Source of the DNA: Haloarcula argentinensis DSM 12282
GTDB taxonomy: Archaea > Halobacteriota > Halobacteria > Halobacteriales > Haloarculaceae
NCBI GenBank assembly: GCA_000336895.1
Contig: AOLX01000005.1
Span: forward strand, 184,442 to 248,441
DNA: 64,000 nucleotides
Direction: 5' to 3'
Shown here: positions 1-8,883 of the stretch, piece by piece
Numbering within the stretch: the first letter of the stretch is position 1
How the letters are laid out: each line of letters opens with the position of its first letter
Notes under the pieces: model-generated
The model's database searches: none
What the model was told of the DNA's origin: nothing
Seen by the model: only the letters and a program-made list of their open reading frames with translations
Position numbers and translations under genes: made by a program

Positions 1-100
1 GAATATATTCAGGGCAGGACAGCGATAGCGATACTACGGGGCCCGTATTCGGTCACGTCGACCACGTTACTGATACATTTCGGTGGGTTGTGTTCTGTTC

Positions 101-115
101 GTCGTCACAGACGAC
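101..115 (-). terminator. hairpin just past the ABC permease gene
   Basis: A perfect 6-bp inverted repeat (GTCGTC/GACGAC) with a 3-base loop lies 13 bases beyond the stop codon of the minus-strand permease gene. No clear T-run follows in the direction of transcription, so a terminator role is only a guess from position. Confidence 0.25.
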
Positions 116-127
116 TGTCGTTGCAGT

Positions 128-1561
128 TCACGCCTGGTGGTACCGCGTCGACCACTTCGGTAACGACCGACGGTAAAGGCCGACACCGACAGCGCCCAAG
201 ACGCCACCAGACACACCGAGCGCAGCAAGCAGGGTCCCGGACAGCGGCGAGATGGCGAACCCGGCGATGAGGATCGGAACCAGTGGGAGGACCATTGCCG
301 CGCCGAAAACAGCGAACAGGGCCGTATCGAAGAGGAACTCGTTCGGAGAGAGGCCGGTGAGATACACGGTGGTGCCGAAGATGTAGCAGGCGACGCCGAC
401 GAGTAGGACGGCCCCGACAACAGCATCGGCGAACGACCCGCCACGCCAGACGAGTGCGAGTGCGTAGAACGCGAGTCCGACCAGCGGGCCGAGCAGGAGG
501 AACGCCCGGAACTTCCCCGCGAAAACGGCTTTCACAGAGAGTGGGTGGGCGAAATACAGGCTCACGTCGTCAGATTGGGTGAGCCAGTTGTAGGTCGTAA
601 ATCCCGAGAGCCCGAGAATCGCACCGAATGAGATACCAGTCGACGGCTGCACACCCGTGATCTGGCCGGCGAAATCGACCAGCGCGGCGGTGACACCGAA
701 CAGCACCGCCGCCGAGAAGAGGACTTTCCCGAACCCGCCTGCGCTCCGGTGGATGTCGAGCAGGCTCTTCGTCGCAACCGGGTCACCGATCCGTCGCCAC
801 CAGCGGCGAAAAGCCGGTTCGACCGTTCGGACGGGGCGGGGCGCGGTCGCATCAAAAGTAGTTGCACCCAGCAGAAAGACGCCGACGATACAGGTAACTG
901 TCGTGCCGACCCGGAGGGGCGTCTGGGCGAGAAACAGGCCGTACGGGGTGTAGGAGACGAGATCAATACCGCTTGCCAGTGCTGCACCGACTGCAACAAG
1001 CGGGGCCGCAAGTAGCGCCAGTCCGGGAGCGCCACCGCCAGCGAGACCGAGGGCCGCAATCGTCGTTCCCATCCCGAGGACGAACGTCAGTGCCAGGGTC
1101 GTCCACAGAAGGGAGACAGTCTCAGCGATGAGGAGGGGCCCGGCGGCTCCTCGGACTGCAAGTACCGTTCCCAGAGAGATAGGCAGCAGAAACAGCACTG
1201 CGTAATAGACACTGTCCTTGACGACGAACAGTCCCAGCAGCGTGTTCTGCGATAGCGGGAGTGTGCGAGCAGAGAACACCAGCAGTGTCACATCACCGAG
1301 GAGGTTCCGGAGAGCATCCCGTCCCACAAAGCCGATCGACCCCGTGTGGAGCCCGAAGACGAACACCAGTGCGTGGAGACCGGCGAATACGGTTTTCGGC
1401 TCGGTCCCGGTAACAGCAAGAAGTTTGGCTGCACCACCAACGAGCAGACAAATGAATACCGGAAACAGGGAGAAGTGACTGCCGCGGAAGAGCCGGCTGT
1501 GGAGTCGCCACTCCTCACGGAGCATCTCGACGAACACCCTGCACGCCCGTCCGTCACTCAT
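128..1561 (-). CDS. ABC-2 type exporter permease, haloarchaeal
   Basis: This 477-residue protein is strongly hydrophobic, with about ten to twelve predicted membrane spans separated by short Arg-rich loops. It is the likely membrane partner of the ATPase encoded just upstream on the same strand: its start overlaps the ATPase stop by 8 bases, so the two are translationally coupled. ABC-2 systems of this type usually export drugs, lipids or polysaccharides, and no substrate can be read from the sequence. It is longer than the usual 250-280-residue single permease, so it may supply both membrane halves. The transporter assignment rests on the gene pairing and hydrophobicity, not on a recognised motif. 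Confidence 0.75.
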   Translation of the reverse strand: MSDGRACRVFVEMLREEWRLHSRLFRGSHFSLFPVFICLLVGGAAKLLAVTGTEPKTVFAGLHALVFVFGLHTGSIGFVGRDALRNLLGDVTLLVFSARTLPLSQNTLLGLFVVKDSVYYAVLFLLPISLGTVLAVRGAAGPLLIAETVSLLWTTLALTFVLGMGTTIAALGLAGGGAPGLALLAAPLVAVGAALASGIDLVSYTPYGLFLAQTPLRVGTTVTCIVGVFLLGATTFDATAPRPVRTVEPAFRRWWRRIGDPVATKSLLDIHRSAGGFGKVLFSAAVLFGVTAALVDFAGQITGVQPSTGISFGAILGLSGFTTYNWLTQSDDVSLYFAHPLSVKAVFAGKFRAFLLLGPLVGLAFYALALVWRGGSFADAVVGAVLLVGVACYIFGTTVYLTGLSPNEFLFDTALFAVFGAAMVLPLVPILIAGFAISPLSGTLLAALGVSGGVLGAVGVGLYRRSLPKWSTRYHQA

Positions 1562-2303
1562 GTGTCAGCGGTTTAGCTCCCTGATCCACTGTTGCGTCGA
1601 CGTTGTCCAGAAACACGTCGAGGAGCGTTACATCCGCATCGAGTTCCGCCGGCCGGACGTCGGCGACGAGGTCGCCGCCGTACATGATGCCGACCCGCGA
1701 ACAGAGTTCGGCAGCGACATCTACGTCGTGCGTCGTGACGACGATCGTGTTGCCGGCGTCCCGGTACGAGCGTAGGAAACGCTTGACCCGCTCCTGCACG
1801 ATCGGGTCGAGATTCGCCAGCGGTTCGTCGATGAACACGACAGCAGGCTCGTGGAAGAACGCGCCAGCGATCATCACTTTCTGCTGTTGGCCCCGCGAGA
1901 GGTCCGAGGACAGTGTGTCGAGCTTCTCGGTAAAGCTGAGTCGGTCGGCCCACGCCTCGGTCTGCGCTGTCACCGCGTCGTCGGGCATATCTCGGATCGC
2001 ACCGACGAAGTCGAAGTACTCGCGTGGTGTCATGAAACTCGGCGGTGACTCCTTTTCGGGGAGAATCCCCGCTCGTTCGCGGACCGCTGTGGGCTGGGTT
2101 GCCGGATTGGCACCGAGTACCGCTGCCTGTCCACTATCCGGGCTGAGTTGCCCGGTGAGTATCTCCATCGTCGTGGTCTTGCCGGCCCCGTTCGGCCCAA
2201 GCAGTCCGAAGAACTCACCATCGTCGATGTTGAGCGAGAGGTCCGCTATCGCGGTCACGTCACCATACGACTTCCGGAGCGACTCGATCTCGATTGCTGT
2301 CAC
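1554..2303 (-). CDS. ABC transporter ATP-binding protein
   Basis: This 249-residue protein is a single ABC ATPase domain. The Walker A motif GPNGAGKTT is near residue 37, the signature LSRGQQQKVMIAG near residue 134, and the Walker B with catalytic Glu is VVFIDEPLANLD, followed by a switch His in TTHDVD. It would drive the permease encoded immediately downstream and sits on the cytoplasmic face. The Arg after LS, in place of Gly, is a common variant. It is the first gene of a two-gene minus-strand operon. Substrate is unknown, but the architecture is that of an exporter or multidrug/lipid family member. Confidence 0.9.
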   Translation of the reverse strand: MTAIEIESLRKSYGDVTAIADLSLNIDDGEFFGLLGPNGAGKTTTMEILTGQLSPDSGQAAVLGANPATQPTAVRERAGILPEKESPPSFMTPREYFDFVGAIRDMPDDAVTAQTEAWADRLSFTEKLDTLSSDLSRGQQQKVMIAGAFFHEPAVVFIDEPLANLDPIVQERVKRFLRSYRDAGNTIVVTTHDVDVAAELCSRVGIMYGGDLVADVRPAELDADVTLLDVFLDNVDATVDQGAKPLTHE

Positions 2304-2671
2304 GGCGTTCTGCCTCCCATCGTGGTTCTGTCGGTATAAGTTGTTATACTAGATACGAACATTCCAGATAGTCCAAGAGTCGTTTCGTGGATTGTCCACT
2401 GCAACACGGCAAAAAGTTGAACAAGCACCTGTTTGGCTGGCTTTGCGGTCGCGACGACCTGAGCGACCGGATGGGAATGACATGCCTGCCGCCCGGCGCC
2501 CACACCGACGCCCCCGAAACTTGAATACGGCCGGCATAACGGACACGATATGTATTGAGCGGTATACTTGTCAGATATGTATCGGCCGAAGTGTCATCTG
2601 CTGTTCGTGTTTGTATAATCGTTGTTTGAGTAATCGATATCTCTTAACACATGACAGGATAGACAGATTAT
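2304..2671. other. intergenic divergent promoter region
   Basis: A 368-base AT-richer stretch separates the divergent ABC operon and membrane protein gene. I see AT-rich promoter-like words (for example around 2335-2350 for the minus-strand operon and 2600-2660 for the plus-strand gene) but no convincing gene or RNA. Confidence 0.5.
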
Positions 2672-3997
2672 ATGGCCCCGCATCGACTCCACCACCTTGC
2701 CCTCCTCTGTCTGGTCTGTGCGTCGCTCCTCTGTACCGCCATACCCGCTGGCGCAGCGCCGCCGCCGCGGCCGCTGTGTGACGCCTGCGGTGACACGTTT
2801 GAATCGACAGCTGAGTCCCACGGTGTATCGGTCACTGTCACCCACAGCAACGCAACCGTCGCCGTCAACAATAACGGAAGCGCGACGTGGGTCGTCCACA
2901 ATCGTCTGTCTAATTCAGAGGGGGTTGCACGCCTTCGGGCAAACGAGAGCCTCCGGACTGCCATCGCCGACAGAGCGATGTGGGACACCGAACTCCTGAG
3001 CGCGAACGTTTCCGGCGATGGCGTCATAACGCTGCGCTACCGCGAGGTTGACTTCGCCGAGCGGTCCGTCGGCGGAACGGTCCGGACTGGCGAGTTCACT
3101 GAAGCCTATGGCTATCGAAACCTCGATGGCCTGGGTGCTGACCGGCTTGTCGTCGTGGCTCCCGACGGAATGCGGGTCGGGAGGTCCATCGACGGTGCAA
3201 CCGTCTCAGACGACGGACAGCGGATGACGCTGACCGAACTCAACGACGGGCGTATCGTGACGTTCGTCCCCCGTGATACGGCCGCTGGGCCGCTGTTGAG
3301 TCTACTCGCAGTCGGAACACTTCTCGGTCCCGTGATGGCGATGAAGGCGCTCGCATACATTACCCTCCCCGCAGCGGTGTTTACACTCTTGATCGGCGCT
3401 GCTGCCGGGGGCGTCGCCTGGCTCGATTGGGATATGGAACGAGCCCGGGACTCCGCGGGCATCGTTTTCGCGGTCGTCGGCGCGCTGGCGGCTGCCCTGT
3501 CGATTCTCGGAGCGACGGGCGTTATACGGCTGGGTGGCATAGCGGCGCCACTGTTCGGCGGTGGCACTGCACTGTTCGTCTGTGGAATCGCACTTTCACA
3601 GCGGCGTGTCCGTGAGCGGACAAGCTATCGGACGGTCGTTGGCGGCGCAGTAGTCGGCGCAGGCATTGCGCTGGGAGCGACGATAGTGGCGGCGCCAATG
3701 GTCGTCACTACCGAGACCACACTCCCAGTGTCGGCACTGTTAGTCCTTGGACCCGCGTTTGTGCTTTTCCCGGCCGGGTACGCAGTCGGTCACGGGAACC
3801 GTCGGTTAGCGATGAAGACGGCCGCCATCGGGTTCGTGCTGTCGATGCTGCCGGTCCTCCCGGTACTGCCTGCGCCGTTTGGGCTGGGCGTGCTATTCAT
3901 ACCCATGGCCACGGCCAGCGCTGCCGCTGTTGCGATCGCCGGCCTGCCCATCTTCCTTGCCGGCGTCTCACTCGGCGCCCCTTCATCTGGTCGCTGA
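2672..3997 (+). CDS. exported-domain membrane protein, unknown function
   Basis: I do not recognise this 441-residue protein. It begins with a signal peptide (residues 1-28, ending near AGA) followed by a short CDAC motif. Next comes a polar, probably extracellular beta-rich domain to about residue 200, with several Asn-X-Ser/Thr sites that could be N-glycosylated. The C-terminal half is about seven hydrophobic spans with Gly/Ala-rich helices. The order is therefore signal, surface domain, membrane bundle. The gene stands alone, divergent from the ABC operon. Similar haloarchaeal proteins are annotated as hypothetical, and a sensory or transport role is possible but unsupported. Confidence 0.7.
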   Translation: MAPHRLHHLALLCLVCASLLCTAIPAGAAPPPRPLCDACGDTFESTAESHGVSVTVTHSNATVAVNNNGSATWVVHNRLSNSEGVARLRANESLRTAIADRAMWDTELLSANVSGDGVITLRYREVDFAERSVGGTVRTGEFTEAYGYRNLDGLGADRLVVVAPDGMRVGRSIDGATVSDDGQRMTLTELNDGRIVTFVPRDTAAGPLLSLLAVGTLLGPVMAMKALAYITLPAAVFTLLIGAAAGGVAWLDWDMERARDSAGIVFAVVGALAAALSILGATGVIRLGGIAAPLFGGGTALFVCGIALSQRRVRERTSYRTVVGGAVVGAGIALGATIVAAPMVVTTETTLPVSALLVLGPAFVLFPAGYAVGHGNRRLAMKTAAIGFVLSMLPVLPVLPAPFGLGVLFIPMATASAAAVAIAGLPIFLAGVSLGAPSSGR

Positions 3998-4123
3998 TCA
4001 GTATAGACCTGTGCTATCTCATGCCATGTCTCCTGATAATTACCCGAAGATAACATCGATGTCACCTGATTGTACTTATGTTGCCAGTAGTACATAAGTG
4101 TGGGAACCGAACGACGATATATA

Positions 4124-4741
4124 ATGTCGCAGGCGAATATCGGCCACAATCTTGACGACGAGGTTGCTGAACACCGTGACCCGGTCCACAACGTCGACCC
4201 GCTCTTTGTCAATCGCTGGTCACCGCGTGCGATGACTGGTGACTCGCTCGCTGACGATGACCTCCATTCGTTGTTTGAAGCCGCACGCTGGGCCCCGTCC
4301 GCGTTCAACAATCAGCACTGGCGGTTTGTCTACGCCACCCGCGAAGACGACGAATGGGACGCCTTCCTCGGTCTGTTGAACGAAGCCAACCGCTCCTGGG
4401 CACGCGACGCCGGCGCACTCATCGCCGTCTTCTCGAAGGTTACCCTCGACCACAACGATGAACCCGCCGTGACGCGCTCTTTCGATACCGGCGCTGCGTG
4501 GCAGAATCTCGCTCTCGAAGGTGCTCGGCGTGACCTAGCTGTTCATCCGATGGCAGGCTTCGACTGGGACCGAATTCACGACACTCTGGGCGTCCCCGAA
4601 GATGAATTCGACGCCGAGGCGATGGTCGCCGTCGGTGAGCGCGCCGACCCCGAGACGCTACCTGACGACCTCAAAGAGCGAGAAGAGCCGAGTGATCGGA
4701 AGCCACTGGACGAGATCGTCTTCAACGGCCGGTTTGAGTGA
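4124..4741 (+). CDS. nitroreductase family protein
   Basis: The protein (205 residues from the ATG at 4124) belongs to the FMN-dependent nitroreductase-like fold. N-terminal features are NRWSPRAM, an Arg-rich FMN phosphate-binding stretch, and FEAARWAPSAFNNQHWRF, the typical FMN contact block. The C-terminal part carries GAAWQNLALEG and MAGFD, also usual in the family. Such enzymes reduce nitro compounds, quinones or flavins with NAD(P)H. I chose the ATG rather than the GTG eight codons upstream because the family match starts soon after it. The physiological substrate cannot be inferred. Confidence 0.85.
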   Translation: MSQANIGHNLDDEVAEHRDPVHNVDPLFVNRWSPRAMTGDSLADDDLHSLFEAARWAPSAFNNQHWRFVYATREDDEWDAFLGLLNEANRSWARDAGALIAVFSKVTLDHNDEPAVTRSFDTGAAWQNLALEGARRDLAVHPMAGFDWDRIHDTLGVPEDEFDAEAMVAVGERADPETLPDDLKEREEPSDRKPLDEIVFNGRFE

Positions 4742-4931
4742 GCGGCTAGCTTCGTTCTGAACGCCGTCTAGGTCGCAACGAACGTAGGTACCACTTAGGT
4801 ACCGCCGGTCGGGACGGCATGTTACCACTCCGGAACAGAGCGCCGGAGCGAGTCGTGTCCTCCGTGCTTCGATACTGTATTATTAAGCGGCTGAACTGTG
4901 TCCAGGTAGTTCCTGTCTCCAAGTAGCTACG

Positions 4932-4939
4932 CTTATAAG
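4932..4939 (+). promoter_or_regulatory. TATA box of the solitary 5S rRNA gene
   Basis: The sequence TTATAAGT starts about 30 bases and ends about 23 bases ahead of the first 5S base, the normal distance for an archaeal TATA box. It resembles haloarchaeal stable-RNA promoters and implies independent transcription of the gene. Confidence 0.55.
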
Positions 4940-4961
4940 TGTGGCCACGAGAGGTATCGTA

Positions 4962-5083
4962 TAGGCGGCCACAGCGGTGGGGTTGCCTCCCGTACCCATC
5001 CCGAACACGGAAGATAAGCCCACCAGCGTTCCGGGGAGTACTGGAGTGCGCGAGCCTCTGGGAAACGCGGTTCGCCGCCACCA
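4962..5083 (+). rRNA. rrf: 5S ribosomal RNA (orphan copy)
   Basis: About 122 bases match the haloarchaeal 5S rRNA pattern. The 5' GGCGGCC strand pairs with the 3' CCGCC strand to form helix I. Conserved internal blocks include CCCATCCCGAACACGG, AAGATAAGCCCACC and GAGTACTGGAGTGCG, followed by GCCTCTGGGAAA. No 23S or 16S gene lies upstream and no tRNA-Cys follows, so the gene is outside an rRNA operon. A TATA box sits about 25 bases upstream, which argues for a working gene rather than a remnant. Ends are set by the helix I pairing and may be off by a few bases. Confidence 0.9.
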
Positions 5084-5099
5084 TTCATACCTATTCCTA

Positions 5100-5118
5100 C
5101 GCGTCGATGAGCGACGCG
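5100..5118 (+). terminator. hairpin downstream of 5S rRNA
   Basis: A perfect 7-bp stem (CGCGTCG/CGACGCG) with a 5-base loop starts 17 bases after the 5S 3' end. It could be a processing or termination element for the 5S transcript. There is no T-run after it. Confidence 0.3.
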
Positions 5119-5271
5119 ACCCACTGTAGCTTGCGTCGGTACCACGCACACCCAGACAGCGTCACCGTTCTGTACCGAAGTGTTCGTAGCCACATCGTTG
5201 ATCTGTCGCTGTCGACGCTGGGAGAACGAACAGGCAGCGTTCGCGGGGAATCATCCGCCGCTCGATTACAA

Positions 5272-5931
5272 TTACACAACGCCCAGTTCGAACACCGCGA
5301 GGTAGATCTGGCCACCACCAGCTAAGATCATCGCGACGGCTGCGATCTGGTGTATCCGTTGCAGGTACGTGCCGAAGTTTTGCCAGATGCCGATGCCAAC
5401 GTCCGCGAGAAGTGTCACACCGACAAGCGGGAGCGCTACCCCGAGCGCGTACACTGTCAGGACGAGAACGCTTGTGTGGACTGGCAGTGCAAGCGCCTGA
5501 GTGACGACGCCGAAGAACAGCGGCACGACACAGCCCGCTGCGGCAACCGCATACACAGCACCGAACACGCCGAACCCGGCTACCGACGCCGGTCGCTGTG
5601 GCAGCGGGACGCGAAGTTCTGGCTCGCGGTTCAGGAGCATCAGGGCACCGAATACGACCAGAGCGAGCCCGATGACTGGTTCGAGCATCGGGAGGGCGTT
5701 CTTTAGTGGCTGCCCGAGTGCGAGGACGAGTAGGGCGACGAGAGTGAGCGCGACAAGCGCTCCGCCAGCAGCGGCAGTGGCCGGTGGCAGCATCCCGACA
5801 TTCTCGTCGCTTTCACGCAGGTAATATCCGATGTACCCCGGGAGAAGCGGGAACGCACACGGAGCGAAAAACGTCGTGATGCCAGCGCCCGCAGCGAACA
5901 CGAGTGTCCCGAGGACGGCAACGCCAGCCAT
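5272..5931 (-). CDS. ccdA: CcdA/DsbD-type thiol-disulfide transporter
   Basis: This 219-residue membrane protein has six likely spans. It carries the two hallmark Cys residues of CcdA proteins: one in the first span (FAPCAFPLLPGY) and one in the fourth (AAGCVVPLFFG). Family members carry reducing equivalents from cytoplasmic thioredoxin across the membrane to extracytoplasmic thiols, usually for cytochrome c or copper-site assembly. The ATG at 5931 directly precedes the CcdA motif; the longer open frame upstream is not homologous. It follows the TlpA-like gene by one base, making it the last gene of a three-gene operon whose other members are extracytoplasmic redox proteins. Confidence 0.9.
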   Translation of the reverse strand: MAGVAVLGTLVFAAGAGITTFFAPCAFPLLPGYIGYYLRESDENVGMLPPATAAAGGALVALTLVALLVLALGQPLKNALPMLEPVIGLALVVFGALMLLNREPELRVPLPQRPASVAGFGVFGAVYAVAAAGCVVPLFFGVVTQALALPVHTSVLVLTVYALGVALPLVGVTLLADVGIGIWQNFGTYLQRIHQIAAVAMILAGGGQIYLAVFELGVV

Positions 5932-5932
5932 C

Positions 5933-6460
5933 TTACACCAGCGCGTCGAGTTCGTCTCGAAGCGTTTCGTCTTCGGCAAGCCCGCTGTGGCCGAACTGGA
6001 CAGTCCCGCTCTCGTCGGCAATCGCGATGTACGGAAGTCCGTCGGCTCCGAACGCCGCCAGCAACTCGCTACCGGGGTCAAGGCCGACAGTCCAAGCACC
6101 GCCATTGCGGTTCCACCACTCGCTGATGTCAGCCCTCGTCAGTGTCTCGCTGGGCCGCTCGTTCGTCACTGAGACGAACGACACGTTAGTGTACTCAGCC
6201 CGAATCGTGTCGAGTATCTCAAGCTGGTCGTCACAGGGCGCACACCACGTGGCGAACAGGTCGACGACCGTGACAGTGCCCGGCGTCGGCACGGCTGTCT
6301 CGCCTGCCGACGAGCCGCGTGCATCAAGCGTCTCAACACGAATCGGAAGCTGGTCTGTGTCTCGGGGCTGGATACCCGACAGCCCGTTCTGGGTAACCCA
6401 GAGACTCCCACCGGTGAGACCGAGCCCGGCCATCGCCGCAACGACCTGTCGGCGGTTCAC
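5933..6460 (-). CDS. TlpA/ResA-like extracytoplasmic thioredoxin
   Basis: The 175-residue protein has a twin-arginine-like N terminus (NRRQVV then a hydrophobic stretch, residues 1-25), so it is probably anchored outside the membrane. A thioredoxin-fold domain follows with ATWCAPC (Cys73 and Cys76) and the cis-Pro segment GLPYIAI. It would exchange thiols with the CcdA-like protein encoded next and could reduce or metallate copper or haem sites. The start overlaps the SCO1-like gene stop by 4 bases. Length is normal for the family. The exact client is inferred, probably cytochrome oxidase or a copper protein. Confidence 0.9.
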   Translation of the reverse strand: MNRRQVVAAMAGLGLTGGSLWVTQNGLSGIQPRDTDQLPIRVETLDARGSSAGETAVPTPGTVTVVDLFATWCAPCDDQLEILDTIRAEYTNVSFVSVTNERPSETLTRADISEWWNRNGGAWTVGLDPGSELLAAFGADGLPYIAIADESGTVQFGHSGLAEDETLRDELDALV

Positions 6461-7134
6461 GCGTTTCTCACCGTCTTCAGGTCAGCAATGATGGTTTCCT
6501 CGTCCGGCGACTTCGAGCGGTAGGCACGCTCGACAAACCCATCAGCGTTGACCAGTAGCGTCAGTGCTGTGTGCGTGAACATGTACATATCCATGTCTTC
6601 AGGGTCAGTTCGCTGGAACATTACCCCGAACTGGTCCTGTATGACAGCCTTGGCTCGCTGCTTCGACGCTGGTCGAAGGAACTGCCAGTTCTCGCTATCG
6701 GCGTCGACGTTCATCTCGTCGGCATACGCCCCAAGCCGGTCAGCGGTATCACGGCCGGGGTCGAAGGTCATCGGGAAAAACGTGACCGCATCAGCGTAAC
6801 CGTTGTTCTGTGCGTGGCTCTGAATGTTCCGCTGGGTCGAGATGAGGACAGGACACACAGTCTGGCAGTGGCTGTAGAAGAACGTGAGGAGGGCCGGCGT
6901 TTCGATATCGTGCAACCGAACCTCGCGTGATTCGGTCGGCGTGGAGACGCTCACGTCCGGAATCTGCTCGCCCCATGCGGGATACGGAACGTCGCTGCTC
7001 TCGAACTCCCGGTCGGGCTCTTCGAGGACAACATCGGGATTCGAATCGCCGAAGCGACCACCACCGAGACACCCGGCAACTCCAACAATTGTTCCAACCG
7101 TACCGGTCGATTTGAGAACCGTCCGTCTGCGCAT
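6457..7134 (-). CDS. SCO1/SenC family copper chaperone, lipoprotein
   Basis: This 225-residue protein has a Tat motif (RRRTVLK) and a lipobox-like VAGC at Cys22, so it is expected to be an exported lipoprotein. The SCO domain carries the copper ligands CQTVC (Cys90 and Cys94) and a downstream His in MFTHTALT near residue 188. SCO proteins deliver copper to the CuA site of cytochrome c oxidase or act as thiol reductases there. It is the first gene of an operon with TlpA-like and CcdA-like genes, a set expected to maintain and fill a CuA or blue-copper site. Confidence 0.92.
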   Translation of the reverse strand: MRRRTVLKSTGTVGTIVGVAGCLGGGRFGDSNPDVVLEEPDREFESSDVPYPAWGEQIPDVSVSTPTESREVRLHDIETPALLTFFYSHCQTVCPVLISTQRNIQSHAQNNGYADAVTFFPMTFDPGRDTADRLGAYADEMNVDADSENWQFLRPASKQRAKAVIQDQFGVMFQRTDPEDMDMYMFTHTALTLLVNADGFVERAYRSKSPDEETIIADLKTVRNA

Positions 7135-7577
7135 ACACGGTGCTTGTGCCCTCGAATATTTGGAGAATCTGGTGTGACTCTCGTAAACCGCCGTTCGGCT
7201 GCTTTCGTATTATCTCTGGCTGTGAGTGTGTATCAATGTTGCAGAGCTCCCAGTTTGGGACTGCTTTCACGACCCAGCTGAGTTCCGATGATTCTGCGTG
7301 CTCGATCGGCCCGTACACCAGCAATATGATGCATGGTAGACCATAGCAAAATCGGCTATAATCGGCGATTCTCCACATCAATCATAAACAAAACTGATCG
7401 GACACCAAATTGAATTATCTTGTCGCTCACGTACACTTATATGCCCCATCTATGCCTATATGTGGTTATCTGACCGAAACACCCATCTGAATACTGTTTG
7501 CTATCGTCTGAAACTGTAATTTCTAAACGTCAACCGTCCGAACACTTATGTGTAATCTATCCGATACTGTAGTTGTA
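7135..7577. other. AT-rich intergenic region before the formamidase gene
   Basis: This 443-base stretch separates the divergent SCO1-like and formamidase genes. It is markedly AT-rich from about 7350. TATA-like words occur at 7436-7444 (CTTATATGC) and 7542-7547 (ACTTAT), the second about 31 bases before the formamidase ATG. I see no gene or structured RNA. Confidence 0.5.
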
Positions 7578-8849
7578 ATGCCAGAAACGAAGTTCGAGGT
7601 AGATGTCGACAGTGCGCCAGACGAACAGCCGGGTGCGAACCCGTTCAATCGGTGGCACCCGGACATCCCGGCGGTTGTCGAAGCAGACCCTGGCGACAGC
7701 ATGCGACTGGAGGCTCTCGACTGGACCGGGGGACAGATAACCGATAACGACAACGCCAACGAGGTCCGCGACGTGGATCTCTCGCAAGTACATTATCTCG
7801 CAGGGCCCGTTCACGTCAACGGTGCCGAGCCGGGTGACCTGCTGAAAGTCGAGTTCCACGACATGGGGCCGCTCAACGACCGCTCCGAGTTCGGGTTCAC
7901 TGGCACGTTCTCCCAGCAAAACGGCGGCGGCTTTTTGACCGACCACTTCCCCAAGGCAGCGAAATCCATCTGGGATATCGACGGCTACACGGTCTCCTCG
8001 CGCCACATTCCCGATGTCGAGTACGAGGGGAAGATCCATCCTGGCCTCGCAGGGTGTGCGCCCAGCGAAGAACTGCTAGAAACATGGAACGAACGCGAAC
8101 AGGAACTCATCGACAAACACGCCGAGGACCCCGAGTCGATACCGAACCATCCGACCGGGAAGGAAGAGCCAGTCGTGGCGAACCCGCCGACACCGGACGG
8201 CGCGCTCATGGGCGAGATGGACCCCGACGAGGCCGAGGAGGCAGCAGAGGTCGCGGCCCGGACCGTTCCACCCCGGGAACACGGCGGGAACCACGATATC
8301 AAGGACCTCTCCATCGGATCGACGGTGTACTTCCCGGTGTACGTCGAGGGGGCGAAGTTCGGCATCGGTGACTTCCACGCCTCGCAGGGCGACGGCGAGA
8401 TATCCTTCTGTGGCGCTATTGAGATGGCCGCCTACGTCGATCTCGAATTCGACCTCGTGAAAGACGGGATGGAGAAATTCGGCGTCGACCACCCGATCTT
8501 CGAGCCGGGTCACCGCGGACCGAACTTCGAAGACTACGTCACCTTCTGTGGCTACTCCGTCACTGAGGACGGCGAGCAGAAGTATATCGACTCCCACACC
8601 GCGTATCGGCGGGCCTGTCTCCAGGCTATCGATTATCTCAAGCAGTTCGGCTACACCGGCCAGCAGGCGCTGCACATCCTCGGCACCGTCCCGGTCGAAG
8701 GGCGACAGAGCGGCGTCGTGGACGTGCCAAACGCCTGTTCGACGCTGGCTCTCCCGACTGGCGCGTTCGACTTCAACGCGTCTCCAGAGGGGATCGAGCA
8801 CAACAGCACCGACCGCGGTAATGTCTGTCTCACTGACGACCCGCTGTAA
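7578..8849 (+). CDS. fmdA: formamidase/acetamidase family amidohydrolase
   Basis: The 423-residue protein matches the FmdA/AmdA family along its full length. Recognisable blocks are RWHPDIPAV, VHYLAGPVHVNGAEPGDLL near the N terminus, FTGTFSQQNGGGFL, HPGLAGCAPS, PREHGGNHDIKDLSIG and DFHASQGDGEISFCG, with a C-terminal DVPNACSTLALP. Family enzymes hydrolyse formamide or short amides to ammonium and the acid in the cytoplasm. The ATG at 7578 starts just before the conserved region; an in-frame ATG ten codons upstream is less likely. It fits with the agmatinase-like and urease genes elsewhere in the window as a nitrogen-scavenging enzyme. Confidence 0.9.
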   Translation: MPETKFEVDVDSAPDEQPGANPFNRWHPDIPAVVEADPGDSMRLEALDWTGGQITDNDNANEVRDVDLSQVHYLAGPVHVNGAEPGDLLKVEFHDMGPLNDRSEFGFTGTFSQQNGGGFLTDHFPKAAKSIWDIDGYTVSSRHIPDVEYEGKIHPGLAGCAPSEELLETWNEREQELIDKHAEDPESIPNHPTGKEEPVVANPPTPDGALMGEMDPDEAEEAAEVAARTVPPREHGGNHDIKDLSIGSTVYFPVYVEGAKFGIGDFHASQGDGEISFCGAIEMAAYVDLEFDLVKDGMEKFGVDHPIFEPGHRGPNFEDYVTFCGYSVTEDGEQKYIDSHTAYRRACLQAIDYLKQFGYTGQQALHILGTVPVEGRQSGVVDVPNACSTLALPTGAFDFNASPEGIEHNSTDRGNVCLTDDPL

Positions 8850-8883
8850 TGAGGGCTAGAGACAACACGGGCTGTCGACACTA

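Noticed and set aside
1218..1478. 86-codon plus-strand frame inside the ABC permease gene
   Set aside because: Antisense shadow of a well-supported membrane protein.
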